Shown here in pieces: positions 56,046 to 64,000 of a stretch of DNA of 64,000 nucleotides (positions are counted from its first letter, which is position 1; each line of letters starts with the position of its first letter). Below the pieces are notes generated by a model. That model was not told the DNA's origin, did not search any database, and saw only the letters and a program-made list of their open reading frames with translations. The stretch comes from Corynebacterium incognita. GTDB taxonomy: Bacteria > Actinomycetota > Actinomycetes > Mycobacteriales > Mycobacteriaceae. A program made the position numbers and the translations under genes. The stretch is from the NCBI RefSeq assembly GCF_014217255.1, contig NZ_CP059404.1, positions 1,488,001 through 1,552,000 of the forward strand. Reading direction: 5' to 3'.

Positions 56046-57355
56046 CGTGCCCCTTTCTGTGGAAGTGAGATGGTGAGCTGCGCACCGGAGAATTCGTTGC
56101 TGCTGCCAAATTCAACATCGCCGCCCAAGCTGCGCGCTCGTTCGCGCAAGCCCGCGATTCCAGTACCCGAGGACTGTTCGGCGTTCAAGTCCGGGACTGC
56201 GGGCTGGGATGGCGATGCGGCAACGCTGCGTTGCAGGTCGGGGCCCGTTCCGTCGTCACTGATGGTGACGGTTATGGCGCTGGTGCTCTTGTCGTTGCTG
56301 TAGTCACGGCTACGGCCGTGTACGCGAACCAGGACGTGGGAGGCATGGCCATGCTTAGAGGCATTCGTGAGGGCTTCGGATACCGCGTGGTAGAGCAGCA
56401 AGGCCTGGGTGTCGGTCAGAGCATTGGTCTCAGCAGCTGCGTCTACCTCCACATCGCCGGCGAGGCCGGAAGAATGCACTAGTTCATTGATGGCTTCTAC
56501 TAGACCATGGTCTTGGAGAACCTGGGGGTAAATGCCCCGCACCGTGGACCGGAGTGCTTCCAGGGCCTTGTTGGAATTCTGGCGGGCTTGTTCCAACGAA
56601 TCTGCCATGTGCTCGGGATTGTTGGCGGCATGTAGTTGTGCTGCAGCGATGTTGAGCTGGACCGCGGTGAGATACTGCTGCACGCCGTCATGAAGCTCCC
56701 TCTCGATACGGCGGCGCTCACCGGAAAACGCGTCGATGATCGTGGCACGAGAAGATTCCAGTTCCTGAACCTTGTGTGCGTTGGCGCCGTGCGCGGCGAC
56801 CGTGGCTGCGGTGCTCGCCCCGGTAATCAGCCAACAAAAGTAGCTGTGGATAGTGACCAGGATCGCGGCGGAAGGAAGGCACAACGCGCAGATGATCCCG
56901 ATGTTGTTGGTTCGGTAGTTGCCAAAATTCGCCGAAAAATCGGGATCGGTGACAGCGAGGATCGGGGTGGCCATCCAGACGACAAACACGATGAGGGCCA
57001 CCGTCCAAGCGATCAGCGCGAGCAACATGAGGATGATGTGGGCCAGGAGATTGAGGGCCTGCGGGCCATCGAAAATTTTAATGGCCCGACGCTCCGCACA
57101 GGAAACGCCCACAAAGGAGGCGCCAGAGACCGCGACGTTGTCCACTACGCGGGCCACCCACGGCACCCATGCTAAAAGAACAAGGGAAACCACAACAGTC
57201 GGAATGCACAACAACGCCAAGACGAAGGACCAAGCCATCACCCGCCAATGCTGGCGGCGCCGCAGCAACCGCAACGGGTTGCGGGAGAATCCACTGGGCC
57301 AATAGCGCGTTGGTGCTGCTGCGGATTCCGTGGCGGAGGCTCGTGTGGGCGTCAT
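56042..57355 (-). CDS. NarL-type sensor histidine kinase (HisKA_3)
   Basis: 437 residues. N-terminal half has four hydrophobic segments (about 40-63, 103-130, 152-182) and no large outer domain, as in intramembrane-sensing kinases. His222 in RRIERELHDGVQQYLTAVQL is the phosphoacceptor; the ATPase part has HAVSEALTNASKHGHASHV and GTGIAGLRERARSLGGDVEF. Genes for cognate regulator overlap by four bases; the transporter is divergent, so the kinase could sense envelope stress or transporter activity. Confidence 0.92.
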   Translation of the reverse strand: MTPTRASATESAAAPTRYWPSGFSRNPLRLLRRRQHWRVMAWSFVLALLCIPTVVVSLVLLAWVPWVARVVDNVAVSGASFVGVSCAERRAIKIFDGPQALNLLAHIILMLLALIAWTVALIVFVVWMATPILAVTDPDFSANFGNYRTNNIGIICALCLPSAAILVTIHSYFCWLITGASTAATVAAHGANAHKVQELESSRATIIDAFSGERRRIERELHDGVQQYLTAVQLNIAAAQLHAANNPEHMADSLEQARQNSNKALEALRSTVRGIYPQVLQDHGLVEAINELVHSSGLAGDVEVDAAAETNALTDTQALLLYHAVSEALTNASKHGHASHVLVRVHGRSRDYSNDKSTSAITVTISDDGTGPDLQRSVAASPSQPAVPDLNAEQSSGTGIAGLRERARSLGGDVEFGSSNEFSGAQLTISLPQKGAR

Positions 57356-57458
57356 GATGACTTCAGCTTAAGGCGAACGGCACCGGAAACACAGTAGAGC
57401 TAGCTCCACCACTAGTGGGCAGCTGAGTGCATTTCTTTCAGCAGGCACGTCGCGTGCA

Positions 57459-58103
57459 ATGAGAAGCATGACAAAGAACAAGATTCGCACCCTGAAAAGC
57501 GGCGAGGACATCGTGGCTACTGGGGTGGCCAAGAAGTTTGGTCGTAAGACCGTATTCTCCGGGCTTGATGTTCGCGTCCCCACCGGCAGCATAGTGGCTC
57601 TTACCGGCCCCAGCGGTTCGGGTAAGTCGACGTTGATGTCCTTGCTAGCCGGTATTGATAAGCCCTCCCAGGGCGTCGTGGAGGCACCTGGCCGCACGCA
57701 ACGTGGTGTTATTTTTCAAAACTACAACCTCGTCGGCACGATGACCGCGGTGGAGAATGCGTTGCTGACCGCACGTCTATTAGGGAAGAGCCCAACCATC
57801 GCCGCGGTGCAAGATACCTTTGCCTACCTCAACATTGACGGGCTAGAAAAGCTGCTGCCGCACCAGCTGTCGGGCGGACAACAACAGAGAGTCGCCGTGG
57901 CGCGAGTGTTGCTCGCGCGGACCCCGTATATCTTCGCGGATGAGCCCACAGGCGCGCTGGACCGGACGAGCGCTCGCATCGTCATGGGTGCCCTCCGCAG
58001 TGCGGCCGATACCGGAACCGCAGTGGTGCTCATCAGCCACGATGCGCAAGCGCTCGACTACGCGGATGCCCGCGTGGCATTAGGGGGTGCCCATGCAGCA
58101 TGA
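57459..58103 (+). CDS. ABC transporter ATP-binding protein (MacB/LolD-like)
   Basis: 214 residues. Walker A LTGPSGSGKSTLMSLLAG, Q-loop VIFQNYNLVGTMTAVEN, signature HQLSGGQQQRVAVARVLL, Walker B IFADEPTGALD and switch His in LISHDAQAL. This subfamily drives FtsX-type permeases for antimicrobial peptides, lipids or cell-envelope remodelling. Start ATG at 57459, or 57468; neither has a good ribosome site, so translation may be leaderless. Overlaps the permease gene by 11 bases. Confidence 0.92.
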   Translation: MRSMTKNKIRTLKSGEDIVATGVAKKFGRKTVFSGLDVRVPTGSIVALTGPSGSGKSTLMSLLAGIDKPSQGVVEAPGRTQRGVIFQNYNLVGTMTAVENALLTARLLGKSPTIAAVQDTFAYLNIDGLEKLLPHQLSGGQQQRVAVARVLLARTPYIFADEPTGALDRTSARIVMGALRSAADTGTAVVLISHDAQALDYADARVALGGAHAA

Positions 58104-59496
58104 GGGTAAGAGGGTGAAGAAGCAGGTGTACACGCCGGTTTCCCTGCAGGGGAAGAGGTCTCGCGGAAGTGCCTTACGGGCGTTGTGGAGCGCAGTGTCG
58201 ATCGCGGGAACAGACATGTGGTCCACTCGGGTCGCGTGGGCCGCGCTGGTTGCTACTTCTTTCGTCGCCAGTGGCTGCCTCGCTGTGGCCTATGCTTTTC
58301 TGCTCGGCGAAAGCACCGTGGAGGGCATTGAGTCTTTGACCGGCACGGTCATCGGTTTTGCGGTGATCGGTGTGCTCACCGCCGTGGGGACGCTGAGTGG
58401 ACTGGTCGTAAGCGAACGCCGCAGCACGTTGGCGAAGTGGAAACTCGCGGGAATGCCCGACGCGCTGTGTTCGCTGTTGATGCTGGCACAGGTGCTGAGC
58501 GCAGTAAGCCTAGGAGCGGTGGCTGGACTCCTTGTAGCGCCCATCCTGCTGAGACCAACGAAAAAGGTTCTCGATGATGCGCTACTTGCTATCGACCCGA
58601 GTTACGGCATACCGGCGGTGGCCTGGGCGCTGGGGACGGTGCTGGCGGCCACACTGGGTTCCGCCTTGCCTCAGCTCTGGCGGGTGTATCGCCTGCACCC
58701 GCTGCGCGCATTGCGGGAGGCTACCTTGCCGCGCGCGAAGCCCGGCTTCTGGTCCACCGCGTGCGGCTTAGGCGCACTCGGCGGTTATATCGCGCTGTTT
58801 GAAACCGCGCGCCGCGGCAATTTTGATGCCGGTGACGAGCTAGCGTCCAGCGTTTTCGGTATGCACATGCTGCTGGTGTGCGCTGTTCTGTTCCTTATGG
58901 ATTGGTTGATCGTAGCCACCGTAGCCGTTGGGGGTGTGCCTGCGAAGTGGCGCCTACCGGTACCGGTGCTCGTCGCTCTCGCTAATCTGCGCCGCTATTC
59001 GCTCTTTAGTCGCGCCGTCATTCTCCCGTGGGTGGTGACGGGAGTGTTCGTGGTGAGCACGTGGGCGGTGATCCTTGTAGGCGACCGTTGGATGGAAGGG
59101 GCGTCGACAAGCGAGTCCGAACTCGTGCTGCTTCTGATCGCGCCGGCGCTGGTACCGAATATCGTCGCCGGGCTTTTCAGCACACTGGTTATCCTCCCGC
59201 GAGTGCGCGGAGATGATCGCGCGTTGGTGATGGCGGGTGCCCCACCCGGATTCGTGTGGCGTGCCGCCGTAGCGGAGGCCAGCGGTATCTGTGCCTTCAT
59301 TGTCATTTTGGTTGCGGCGGTGACGTTGACCGGCATCCTGGTCACCACAGGTTTCCTCACCGGCGACCCGTTCACGCCTGGCTGGCTGGAGGCGGTCCCG
59401 TGGAAACTTTCCCTCCAGTTCGTCGTGGCGTTGCTTATCCTTGTGGTCAGCACAAGGTTGGTGGGGCGCAGTGGGGTGTGGCGGCCGCGGGCCTAG
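58093..59496 (+). CDS. FtsX-like ABC transporter permease
   Basis: 467 residues from ATG at 58093, after GGGGG; a GTG six bases earlier is possible. Eight or more helices; first helix VAWAALVATSFVASGCLAVA, FtsX-like blocks TVIGFAVIGVLTAVGTLSGL and VLAATLGSALPQLWRVYRLHP with the cytoplasmic LRALREA. No large outer loop as in MacB or BceB, so the exported compound is unclear. With the ATPase and the divergent two-component system it forms a self-contained sensing and export module. Ends overlapping menB by four bases. Confidence 0.88.
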   Translation: MQHEGKRVKKQVYTPVSLQGKRSRGSALRALWSAVSIAGTDMWSTRVAWAALVATSFVASGCLAVAYAFLLGESTVEGIESLTGTVIGFAVIGVLTAVGTLSGLVVSERRSTLAKWKLAGMPDALCSLLMLAQVLSAVSLGAVAGLLVAPILLRPTKKVLDDALLAIDPSYGIPAVAWALGTVLAATLGSALPQLWRVYRLHPLRALREATLPRAKPGFWSTACGLGALGGYIALFETARRGNFDAGDELASSVFGMHMLLVCAVLFLMDWLIVATVAVGGVPAKWRLPVPVLVALANLRRYSLFSRAVILPWVVTGVFVVSTWAVILVGDRWMEGASTSESELVLLLIAPALVPNIVAGLFSTLVILPRVRGDDRALVMAGAPPGFVWRAAVAEASGICAFIVILVAAVTLTGILVTTGFLTGDPFTPGWLEAVPWKLSLQFVVALLILVVSTRLVGRSGVWRPRA

Positions 59497-60461
59497 TAGT
59501 AGTACGGGAACTGGTCCCAGTTGGGCTCGCGCTTTTCCAGGAAGGACTCCTTGCCCTCGACGGCCTCGTCGGTCATGTAGGCCAGGCGGGTGGCCTCGCC
59601 GGCGAAGACCTGCTGGCCCATGAGCCCGTCATCGGTGAGGTTGAAAGCGAACTTCAGCATGCGTTGCGCGGTGGGGGACTTGGTATTGATCTCCCGGGCC
59701 ATCTGGATGGCTGCCTTCTCCAGATCGCCGTGATCGGCCACCTCGTTGACCGCGCCCATCTGCTGCATGCGCTCGGCGTCGTAGGTGCGGCCGAGGAAGA
59801 AGATCTCGCGGGCGTACTTTTGCCCCACCATCTTGGCCAGGTAGGCGGAACCGTAACCGGCGTCAAAGGAGCCGACGTCGGCGTCGGTCTGCTTAAAGCG
59901 CGCCTCCTGGCGCGACGCGATGGTCATGTCACACACCACGTGCAGGGAGTGCCCGCCGCCGGCCGCCCAGCCGTTGACCACGGCGATGACCACCTTGGGC
60001 ATCGTGCGGATGAGGCGCTGGACCTCCAGAATGTGGAGGCGGCCGCCCTCCACCTTTTCGCGGGCGGTGTCCACGGTGGACTCGTCCGCCGTGGCGTCGT
60101 CGGAGTCGTGCGCGGTGGCATAGCGGTAGCCGGAGCGGCCGCGGATGCGCTGGTCGCCGCCGGAGCAAAACGCCCAGCCGCCGTCCTTGTCGCTGGGGCC
60201 GTTGCCGGTGAGCAGCACGGTGCCCACGTCGGGGGTGCGGCGCGCGTGGTCCAGCGCCCGGTAGAGCTCGTCCACGGTGTGGGGGCGGAAGGCGTTGCGT
60301 ACTTCCGGGCGGTCGAAGGCGATGCGCACAATGCCGTTCTTGCGGCCCTCACCCACGTGGCGGTGGTAGGTGATGTCGGTGAGGTTCGCAAAGCCGTCCA
60401 TCACCTTCCACTGGGAAGGATCAAAAGGGTTGTCGGTGCTGTAGGCGCGTTGTTCGGTCAT
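59493..60461 (-). CDS. menB: 1,4-dihydroxy-2-naphthoyl-CoA synthase
   Basis: 322 residues, crotonase fold. Closes the naphthoquinone ring from o-succinylbenzoyl-CoA. Motifs: IAFDRPEVRNAFRPHTVDEL, WAFCSGGDQRIRGRSGY, VNGWAAGGGHSLHVVCDM and the C-terminal DADVGSFDAGYGSAYLAKMVG with the catalytic Asp; ends NWDQFPYYY as typical for MenB. The minus-strand menE and two-component genes follow it downstream after the ABC module. Confidence 0.96.
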   Translation of the reverse strand: MTEQRAYSTDNPFDPSQWKVMDGFANLTDITYHRHVGEGRKNGIVRIAFDRPEVRNAFRPHTVDELYRALDHARRTPDVGTVLLTGNGPSDKDGGWAFCSGGDQRIRGRSGYRYATAHDSDDATADESTVDTAREKVEGGRLHILEVQRLIRTMPKVVIAVVNGWAAGGGHSLHVVCDMTIASRQEARFKQTDADVGSFDAGYGSAYLAKMVGQKYAREIFFLGRTYDAERMQQMGAVNEVADHGDLEKAAIQMAREINTKSPTAQRMLKFAFNLTDDGLMGQQVFAGEATRLAYMTDEAVEGKESFLEKREPNWDQFPYYY

Positions 60462-60475
60462 GGTTCTACCTTAAG

Positions 60476-61789
60476 TTAGTGGTCGCGGATTTTATCGCGC
60501 AGGATGTTGAACAGCCCGGCGCCGTCGACGCTGATGCCGTTGTGCTGGAAGTAGTTGGTGATGTGCAGGCGGCAGTCGCGGTAGGCGCCCGCGGTGTCCA
60601 GGGAGAGCTCCAGCGGGACGAAGATGTCGTCGTAGTATGCGGCGGCCGCGGCCACGGGCGCGGTGGCCAGCACGTCGCGGTCGTACGGGGAGCGCTCCCA
60701 TGAATGCGCGGCCAGGGCGTGTGCGGCGTCGGCAAGCTCGTGCAATGCCGGGTCCTCCTCAAACTGCCAGGGGTAGACGTGCTCGCCGGTGAGGAAGTAT
60801 TCGTCCGCGCTGCGCGGATCGGCGTCCTCGGCGAAGGCTTCGAACTCCGCGCGGATGCGGTGCGCGGCCCAACCGGTCACGTCCTGGCCTCCCACGCCGC
60901 CGTAGATGGACTCGTGGATCGCGGCGTACAGGGGACCGTGGGCGAAGGAGACGCGGTCGCCGACCTTGGCCAGGAAGTCCGTCTTGAGGCGCTTTTCTCC
61001 GGCCACCTGCCGGAAGGGATCTTCTAACAGGTAGGCGAGCGCGGCGAATCCGCTGCCGCGGCCGAGCTCGATGCCGATGGTGCGGAACCGACGCGCGGAG
61101 AGTCGCTCCCCGGTGGGTAGGGTCTCGTCTGCGTTGTCGAGGTGGTGGGCGATCTCGCGGATGCGTTCCTCGGCCCAGGGGAACTGGGCGTAGAACTCGC
61201 GGTGGCGTGCGGCCAGCTTGGAGTAGGTGGCGCGGTAGACATCGTCGACCCCGACGGCGGTCGCGGGTAGCCCACCGGTGAGGTAGGCGTGCGTGACGGA
61301 CTCGGGGTGGTGGGAGAGATACGCGGTAATGCAGAAGCCGCCGAAGCTCTGCCCGATGAGCGCCCAGGCGTCGATGCCGAGTGCTTCCCGCAGCGCCTCG
61401 CAATCTTCCACGATGTATTCCTGATGCAGGAGTTTTAGCTTGTCGACGCCCCGGTCTTCCGCAGCGCTGGCGCCGTCGATGCGGTGCGAGCGCCCCGTGC
61501 CGCGCTGGTCGATGAGGATGACGCGGTAGTGCTGGAGCGCTTGGCCCAACCAGCCCGAGGTATCGAGCGGGCGCGGCGCCGGGAAACCGGGGCCGCCCTG
61601 CAGGTAGACCAGCGCGGGGCGGTCGTCGGTGGAGGCCGTGGCGCCATCAGCGCCTGGAAGGCTGAGTTCTCTGGCAAACAGTTCAAAAGTATCTCCCGCA
61701 TCCGCTGTGAACGGATCCCAGGGGACGGTGAGGCGGTGTTCCTTCATTGTCAGGCCGCCGCGACGGGAGGTGGTGGTCTCAAGGTTCAT
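60476..61789 (-). CDS. Alpha/beta hydrolase, proline iminopeptidase-like (S33)
   Basis: 437 residues from ATG at 61789; ATG at 61750 (MKEHRLTVPWDPF) is the alternative and neither ribosome site is strong. Motifs: LVYLQGGPGFPAPRPLD (oxyanion), ILIDQRGTGRSHRID, and nucleophile elbow LIGQSFGGFCITAYLSHHP with the Ser in GQSFGG; late ITNYFQHNGISVDG carries the His. Typical S33 prolyl aminopeptidase length. Substrate is uncertain since many actinobacterial members act on peptides or amides. On the same strand as menB, 14 bases upstream of it. Confidence 0.85.
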   Translation of the reverse strand: MNLETTTSRRGGLTMKEHRLTVPWDPFTADAGDTFELFARELSLPGADGATASTDDRPALVYLQGGPGFPAPRPLDTSGWLGQALQHYRVILIDQRGTGRSHRIDGASAAEDRGVDKLKLLHQEYIVEDCEALREALGIDAWALIGQSFGGFCITAYLSHHPESVTHAYLTGGLPATAVGVDDVYRATYSKLAARHREFYAQFPWAEERIREIAHHLDNADETLPTGERLSARRFRTIGIELGRGSGFAALAYLLEDPFRQVAGEKRLKTDFLAKVGDRVSFAHGPLYAAIHESIYGGVGGQDVTGWAAHRIRAEFEAFAEDADPRSADEYFLTGEHVYPWQFEEDPALHELADAAHALAAHSWERSPYDRDVLATAPVAAAAAYYDDIFVPLELSLDTAGAYRDCRLHITNYFQHNGISVDGAGLFNILRDKIRDH

Positions 61790-61974
61790 GGTTGACCAGT
61801 TTAGCTGTGAAAACGTGGTTGGCGATGGTGAAAGCCCATTGCTGAATGTGCCTGATTGTTTCCCGCTATGTTTCGCAAAGATTAATAAGGAAGTCGTGAA
61901 ATGGGTGCCGATGCGGCGAGGGCAGCCGTAGCGTGGATTCTCGTAAGCAACCAACCCGAACGAAAGGAATCACA

Positions 61975-62076
61975 ATGATTGACGTTGTTGCTAACTTCTT
62001 GACCGGCCTTGTTGAGCTCTTCTCCGGCGCTCTGAACGGCACCGTGGACGCGATCACCGGGCTGTCCTCCAAGTAA
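61975..62076 (+). CDS. 33-residue amphipathic peptide (possible small channel-forming or secreted peptide)
   Basis: ATG at 61975 with AAAGGAA upstream, stop TAA at 62076. The product begins MIDVVANFLTGLVELFSGAL and ends NGTVDAITGLSSK: one acidic amphipathic helix with bulky hydrophobics on one face and Asp, Glu, Asn, Ser on the other, no signal peptide. Corynebacteria make short helical outer-membrane porins (PorA/PorH class of 33-60 residues in several species) which also lack signal peptides; this composition resembles those. Strong terminator downstream. A toxin-like helical peptide is the alternative. Confidence 0.6.
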   Translation: MIDVVANFLTGLVELFSGALNGTVDAITGLSSK

Positions 62077-62161
62077 GGCGCATTAGCCCCTTCAAGTGGA
62101 GTGAATAGGCGACCGTAGAGGTCAGCTTCTTCGAGAGTGAAGCGCTTGAAGCGAGCGCTAG

Positions 62162-62222
62162 GAAACCCCAGCCTCGCCGCGTATTTAGTGGGTAGTACGT
62201 GGCGGTGACAGGCTGGGGTTTC
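62162..62222. terminator. Strong hairpin terminator, bidirectional
   Basis: GAAACCCCAGCCT (62162-62174) and AGGCTGGGGTTTC (62210-62222) form a perfect 13-bp stem; inner bases can pair further (CGCC with GGCG). It lies between the peptide gene and the convergent transporter gene and should serve both. Confidence 0.82.
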
Positions 62223-62250
62223 GTTATGCCTTGGGGTAGGCGGTGCGGCG

Positions 62251-63672
62251 CTAGCCGATGAACAGGAACGCGAACACCGTGTTGAGCACCATGGCGGTCA
62301 ACATCGGTACCGAGGTGCGCTTGACCAGGCGAATCGGGTTAACCTTGATGGCGCCGGAGACAATGAGCACCGCGGCGTTGACCGGGGAGACCTGGCGTAC
62401 CAGGTTGGAGGTGCCCCAAATGGCGGTGAGCATCTGCGGGGCGTGGATGCTGGTCTCGGAGGCCAGCGATGGGACAACCTCGGAGAAAGCGAAGTACGGA
62501 GCCGTACCGGAGCCGGTGAGCGCTGCCATCGCGGCGGTGGCGGCCACGAATACCAGGACGATGATGATGGCGGCACCCTGGGAGCCCTTCGCGGCGTCGA
62601 TAAGCATGTCAATGACGCCCATCTGCGTGATGCCCTCGATGAGCACGGCGGCAGCCACGAGCAGGGCTACCACGCCCGCCGCGCCGTCGCCCATGCCGCG
62701 GAAGAAGGACTTGCCGGAATCGATGGCGCCGTTGAGATCCTTGTGGCGGATGGCCTCGATAATCATGGCGAGCATGAGAGAGACCACGGTGACCGGGAGG
62801 ATGCCCGCCTCGAAGGGGAGGACGTCCAGGCGCTTTAAGATGGCCGAGAGGATAATGAGCACGAGCGGCATGAGCGGGAGCAGGGCGTAGTAGCCAGGCA
62901 AGCCCTGGGCGCGTTCGATGGAATCGCGGACGGCGCGCTCGGAATCGGACATGCCGTCCTCGCCCACCTCACCAGCGTGCTCTTCGAGATTGCGCTTGGC
63001 GTCGCTGATGTCGCAGTGGCGCTGCCACCACATGTGCACGAAGGCGGTGATGATGAGTGTAGGGACCGTGGCCCAGGCCACGGCACCGTAGGCGAATTCG
63101 GTCACGGTCATGCCAGTGAGGTCAGCGCCCTGAATGAGGCCGGCCTCCAGCGGGGTGGGGATGATGGTGGACGAGGTCACGACGATGGCCGCCACCGTCA
63201 GCGGGGTCAGGCCCGCGGCGATGAGCGCCGGGAGCAGCGTGGCCACCAGCAGCAGGGACAGCGAGGCGGCGGACGGGATCACCAGCGATAGGAGGTTGCC
63301 GATGAGGTAGCCGACCGGCACGAGCCAGTAGGAACCCTTGAAGCGGCGCAGGGGAGAAGAGAGCGCGACCACGGTCTTGGCGTCGGCGCCGATGTGGCGC
63401 ATATAGGACACGAAACCAAACAGCACCATAATCGCCATGCCGATGCCGGAGAAGCGCTCCTTGAACAGGGCGTCGACGACGAGCAACTGGTCGTAGAGTG
63501 CGCTGCCGGTGGGGTCGATGTCAGTGGTGCGGAATTCGGCGCGGCCGGTGAGGGCTGCCAGCATGAGAAGGAAGACACCCACGAAGAAGATGGCTGCAGC
63601 TGCGTGCACCTTCTTGTAGATGAGGTAGACCACTGCCGCGATGGCCAGCAGTGAGATAAGAAGGTAAACCAT
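62251..63672 (-). CDS. dcuC: DcuC-type C4-dicarboxylate transporter
   Basis: 473 residues, about 12 helices. YfcC/DcuC-like features: GIGMAIMVLFGFVSYMRHIG, VGYLIGNLLSLVIPSAASLS, the repeat-two segment MAALTGSGTAPYFAFSEVVP and TSNLVRQVSPVNAAVLIVSG. Family members exchange or export C4-dicarboxylates such as succinate. Start ATG at 63672 with GAAAGG seven bases upstream. A near-perfect palindrome lies 34 bases ahead of the start. Confidence 0.85.
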   Translation of the reverse strand: MVYLLISLLAIAAVVYLIYKKVHAAAAIFFVGVFLLMLAALTGRAEFRTTDIDPTGSALYDQLLVVDALFKERFSGIGMAIMVLFGFVSYMRHIGADAKTVVALSSPLRRFKGSYWLVPVGYLIGNLLSLVIPSAASLSLLLVATLLPALIAAGLTPLTVAAIVVTSSTIIPTPLEAGLIQGADLTGMTVTEFAYGAVAWATVPTLIITAFVHMWWQRHCDISDAKRNLEEHAGEVGEDGMSDSERAVRDSIERAQGLPGYYALLPLMPLVLIILSAILKRLDVLPFEAGILPVTVVSLMLAMIIEAIRHKDLNGAIDSGKSFFRGMGDGAAGVVALLVAAAVLIEGITQMGVIDMLIDAAKGSQGAAIIIVLVFVAATAAMAALTGSGTAPYFAFSEVVPSLASETSIHAPQMLTAIWGTSNLVRQVSPVNAAVLIVSGAIKVNPIRLVKRTSVPMLTAMVLNTVFAFLFIG

Positions 63673-63705
63673 CAGGTTGCCTTTCTATGTGTGCGAACGC
63701 CAGCC

Positions 63706-63729
63706 ATAACAAATTGCGCAACTTGTTAT
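63706..63729. promoter_or_regulatory. Near-perfect 24-bp palindrome upstream of dcuC
   Basis: Outer arms ATAACAA (63706-63712) and TTGTTAT (63723-63729) surround an inner palindrome TTGCGCAA (63714-63721), with single spacer bases A and C. Only the spacer pair is unsymmetrical. It lies between the divergent dcuC and menC genes, in an AT-rich patch. This form is typical of a dimeric repressor or activator site. Confidence 0.7.
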
Positions 63730-63848
63730 AACCATTACAGTGTTACGCTATCACCTTGCCAGCTCAGGTGCCCAGCTGGGAAGTGGCTGGCGGGCATTGA
63801 TATTGATCACACAATTTTGGGTCGCCGCTCGCGCGCTAGGGTAGTGAC

Positions 63849-64000
63849 ATGTCAGATTTAACCTTTGGCCGGTCCGCGGCCCCAGGGGCGGAAGCAGGCG
63901 TTGTCGCGATGGACGACGTCCTAGATCGTGCCCACGTCGTCTCCCTACCTCTGGCGGTGCGTTTTCGCGGCATCGACTACCGGGAGGCCCTGCTTATCGA
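63849..64000 (+). CDS. menC: o-Succinylbenzoate synthase, N-terminal part
   Basis: Only the first 50 residues lie in the window. Start ATG at 63849; the reading frame gives DDVLDRAHVVSLPLAVRFRG then IDYREALLI, which fits the N-terminal capping domain of actinobacterial MenC and its place near menB and menE. MenC dehydrates the cyclohexadiene precursor to o-succinylbenzoate for MenE. The catalytic barrel is outside the window, so the call relies on the N-terminus and context. Confidence 0.8.
   Translation, partial: MSDLTFGRSAAPGAEAGVVAMDDVLDRAHVVSLPLAVRFRGIDYREALLI

Overview
The window is GC-rich chromosomal DNA of a Corynebacterium-type actinobacterium. The main clues are a type I fatty acid synthase, MshA of mycothiol synthesis, SenX3-RegX3, the 33-residue ribosomal protein bS22, a BldC-like regulator, and a gene order that, as I remember it, follows M. 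tuberculosis Rv0486 (mshA) to Rv0553 (menC) with corynebacterial insertions. I see no rRNA, tRNA, CRISPR array, intact insertion sequence or prophage.

Layout: 1-9.4 kb (all minus) holds the N-terminal 1641 residues of FAS-I, a low-GC remnant gene broken by a stop codon, and two tandem acyl-CoA ligases. 9.5-19.5 kb holds mshA, a secreted trypsin-like protease, gpmA, senX3-regX3, a Cys-rich conserved protein, a Ppx/GppA phosphatase, a long Ala/Pro-rich membrane protein, proC, a BldC-like regulator and bS22. 19.5-30.6 kb is the haem region: a HAD phosphatase, a glutaredoxin-like protein, hemA-hemC-hemD-hemB, two membrane proteins, a small membrane protein plus XRE regulator module with an operator-rich promoter, then hemE and hemY. 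30.6-37 kb holds PPK2, a purple-acid-type phosphatase, a Tat-exported PhoD phosphatase, a dehydrogenase and a DUF222/HNH protein. 37-40 kb holds a guanidine-III riboswitch with a Gdx-type exporter, a Pro-rich lipoprotein, a CDF-like membrane protein and pdxS. 39.8-44.7 kb is a siderophore uptake locus with a DtxR-type box. 44.8-51.2 kb holds hemL, a histidine phosphatase and the System II cytochrome c maturation set (TlpA-like, CcdA, ResB, CcsB). 51.3-64 kb is the dispersed menaquinone locus (menA, menE, menB, menC), interrupted by a two-component system with a divergent ABC exporter, an aldo/keto reductase lacking its catalytic Tyr, an aminopeptidase-like hydrolase, a 33-residue amphipathic peptide gene and a DcuC-type transporter.

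Functionally, the haem genes, iron-siderophore uptake, cytochrome c maturation and menaquinone genes together serve respiration. SenX3-RegX3, Ppx, PPK2, PhoD and the purple-acid-type phosphatase together suggest phosphate and polyphosphate metabolism. The most notable observations are three 16-bp operator copies over the promoter of the membrane protein/XRE module, a clear guanidine-III riboswitch before gdx, a hemE whose N-terminus is spread over three reading frames, and a near-perfect 24-bp palindrome before the DcuC gene. Assignments come from reading sequence motifs; no database search was possible.
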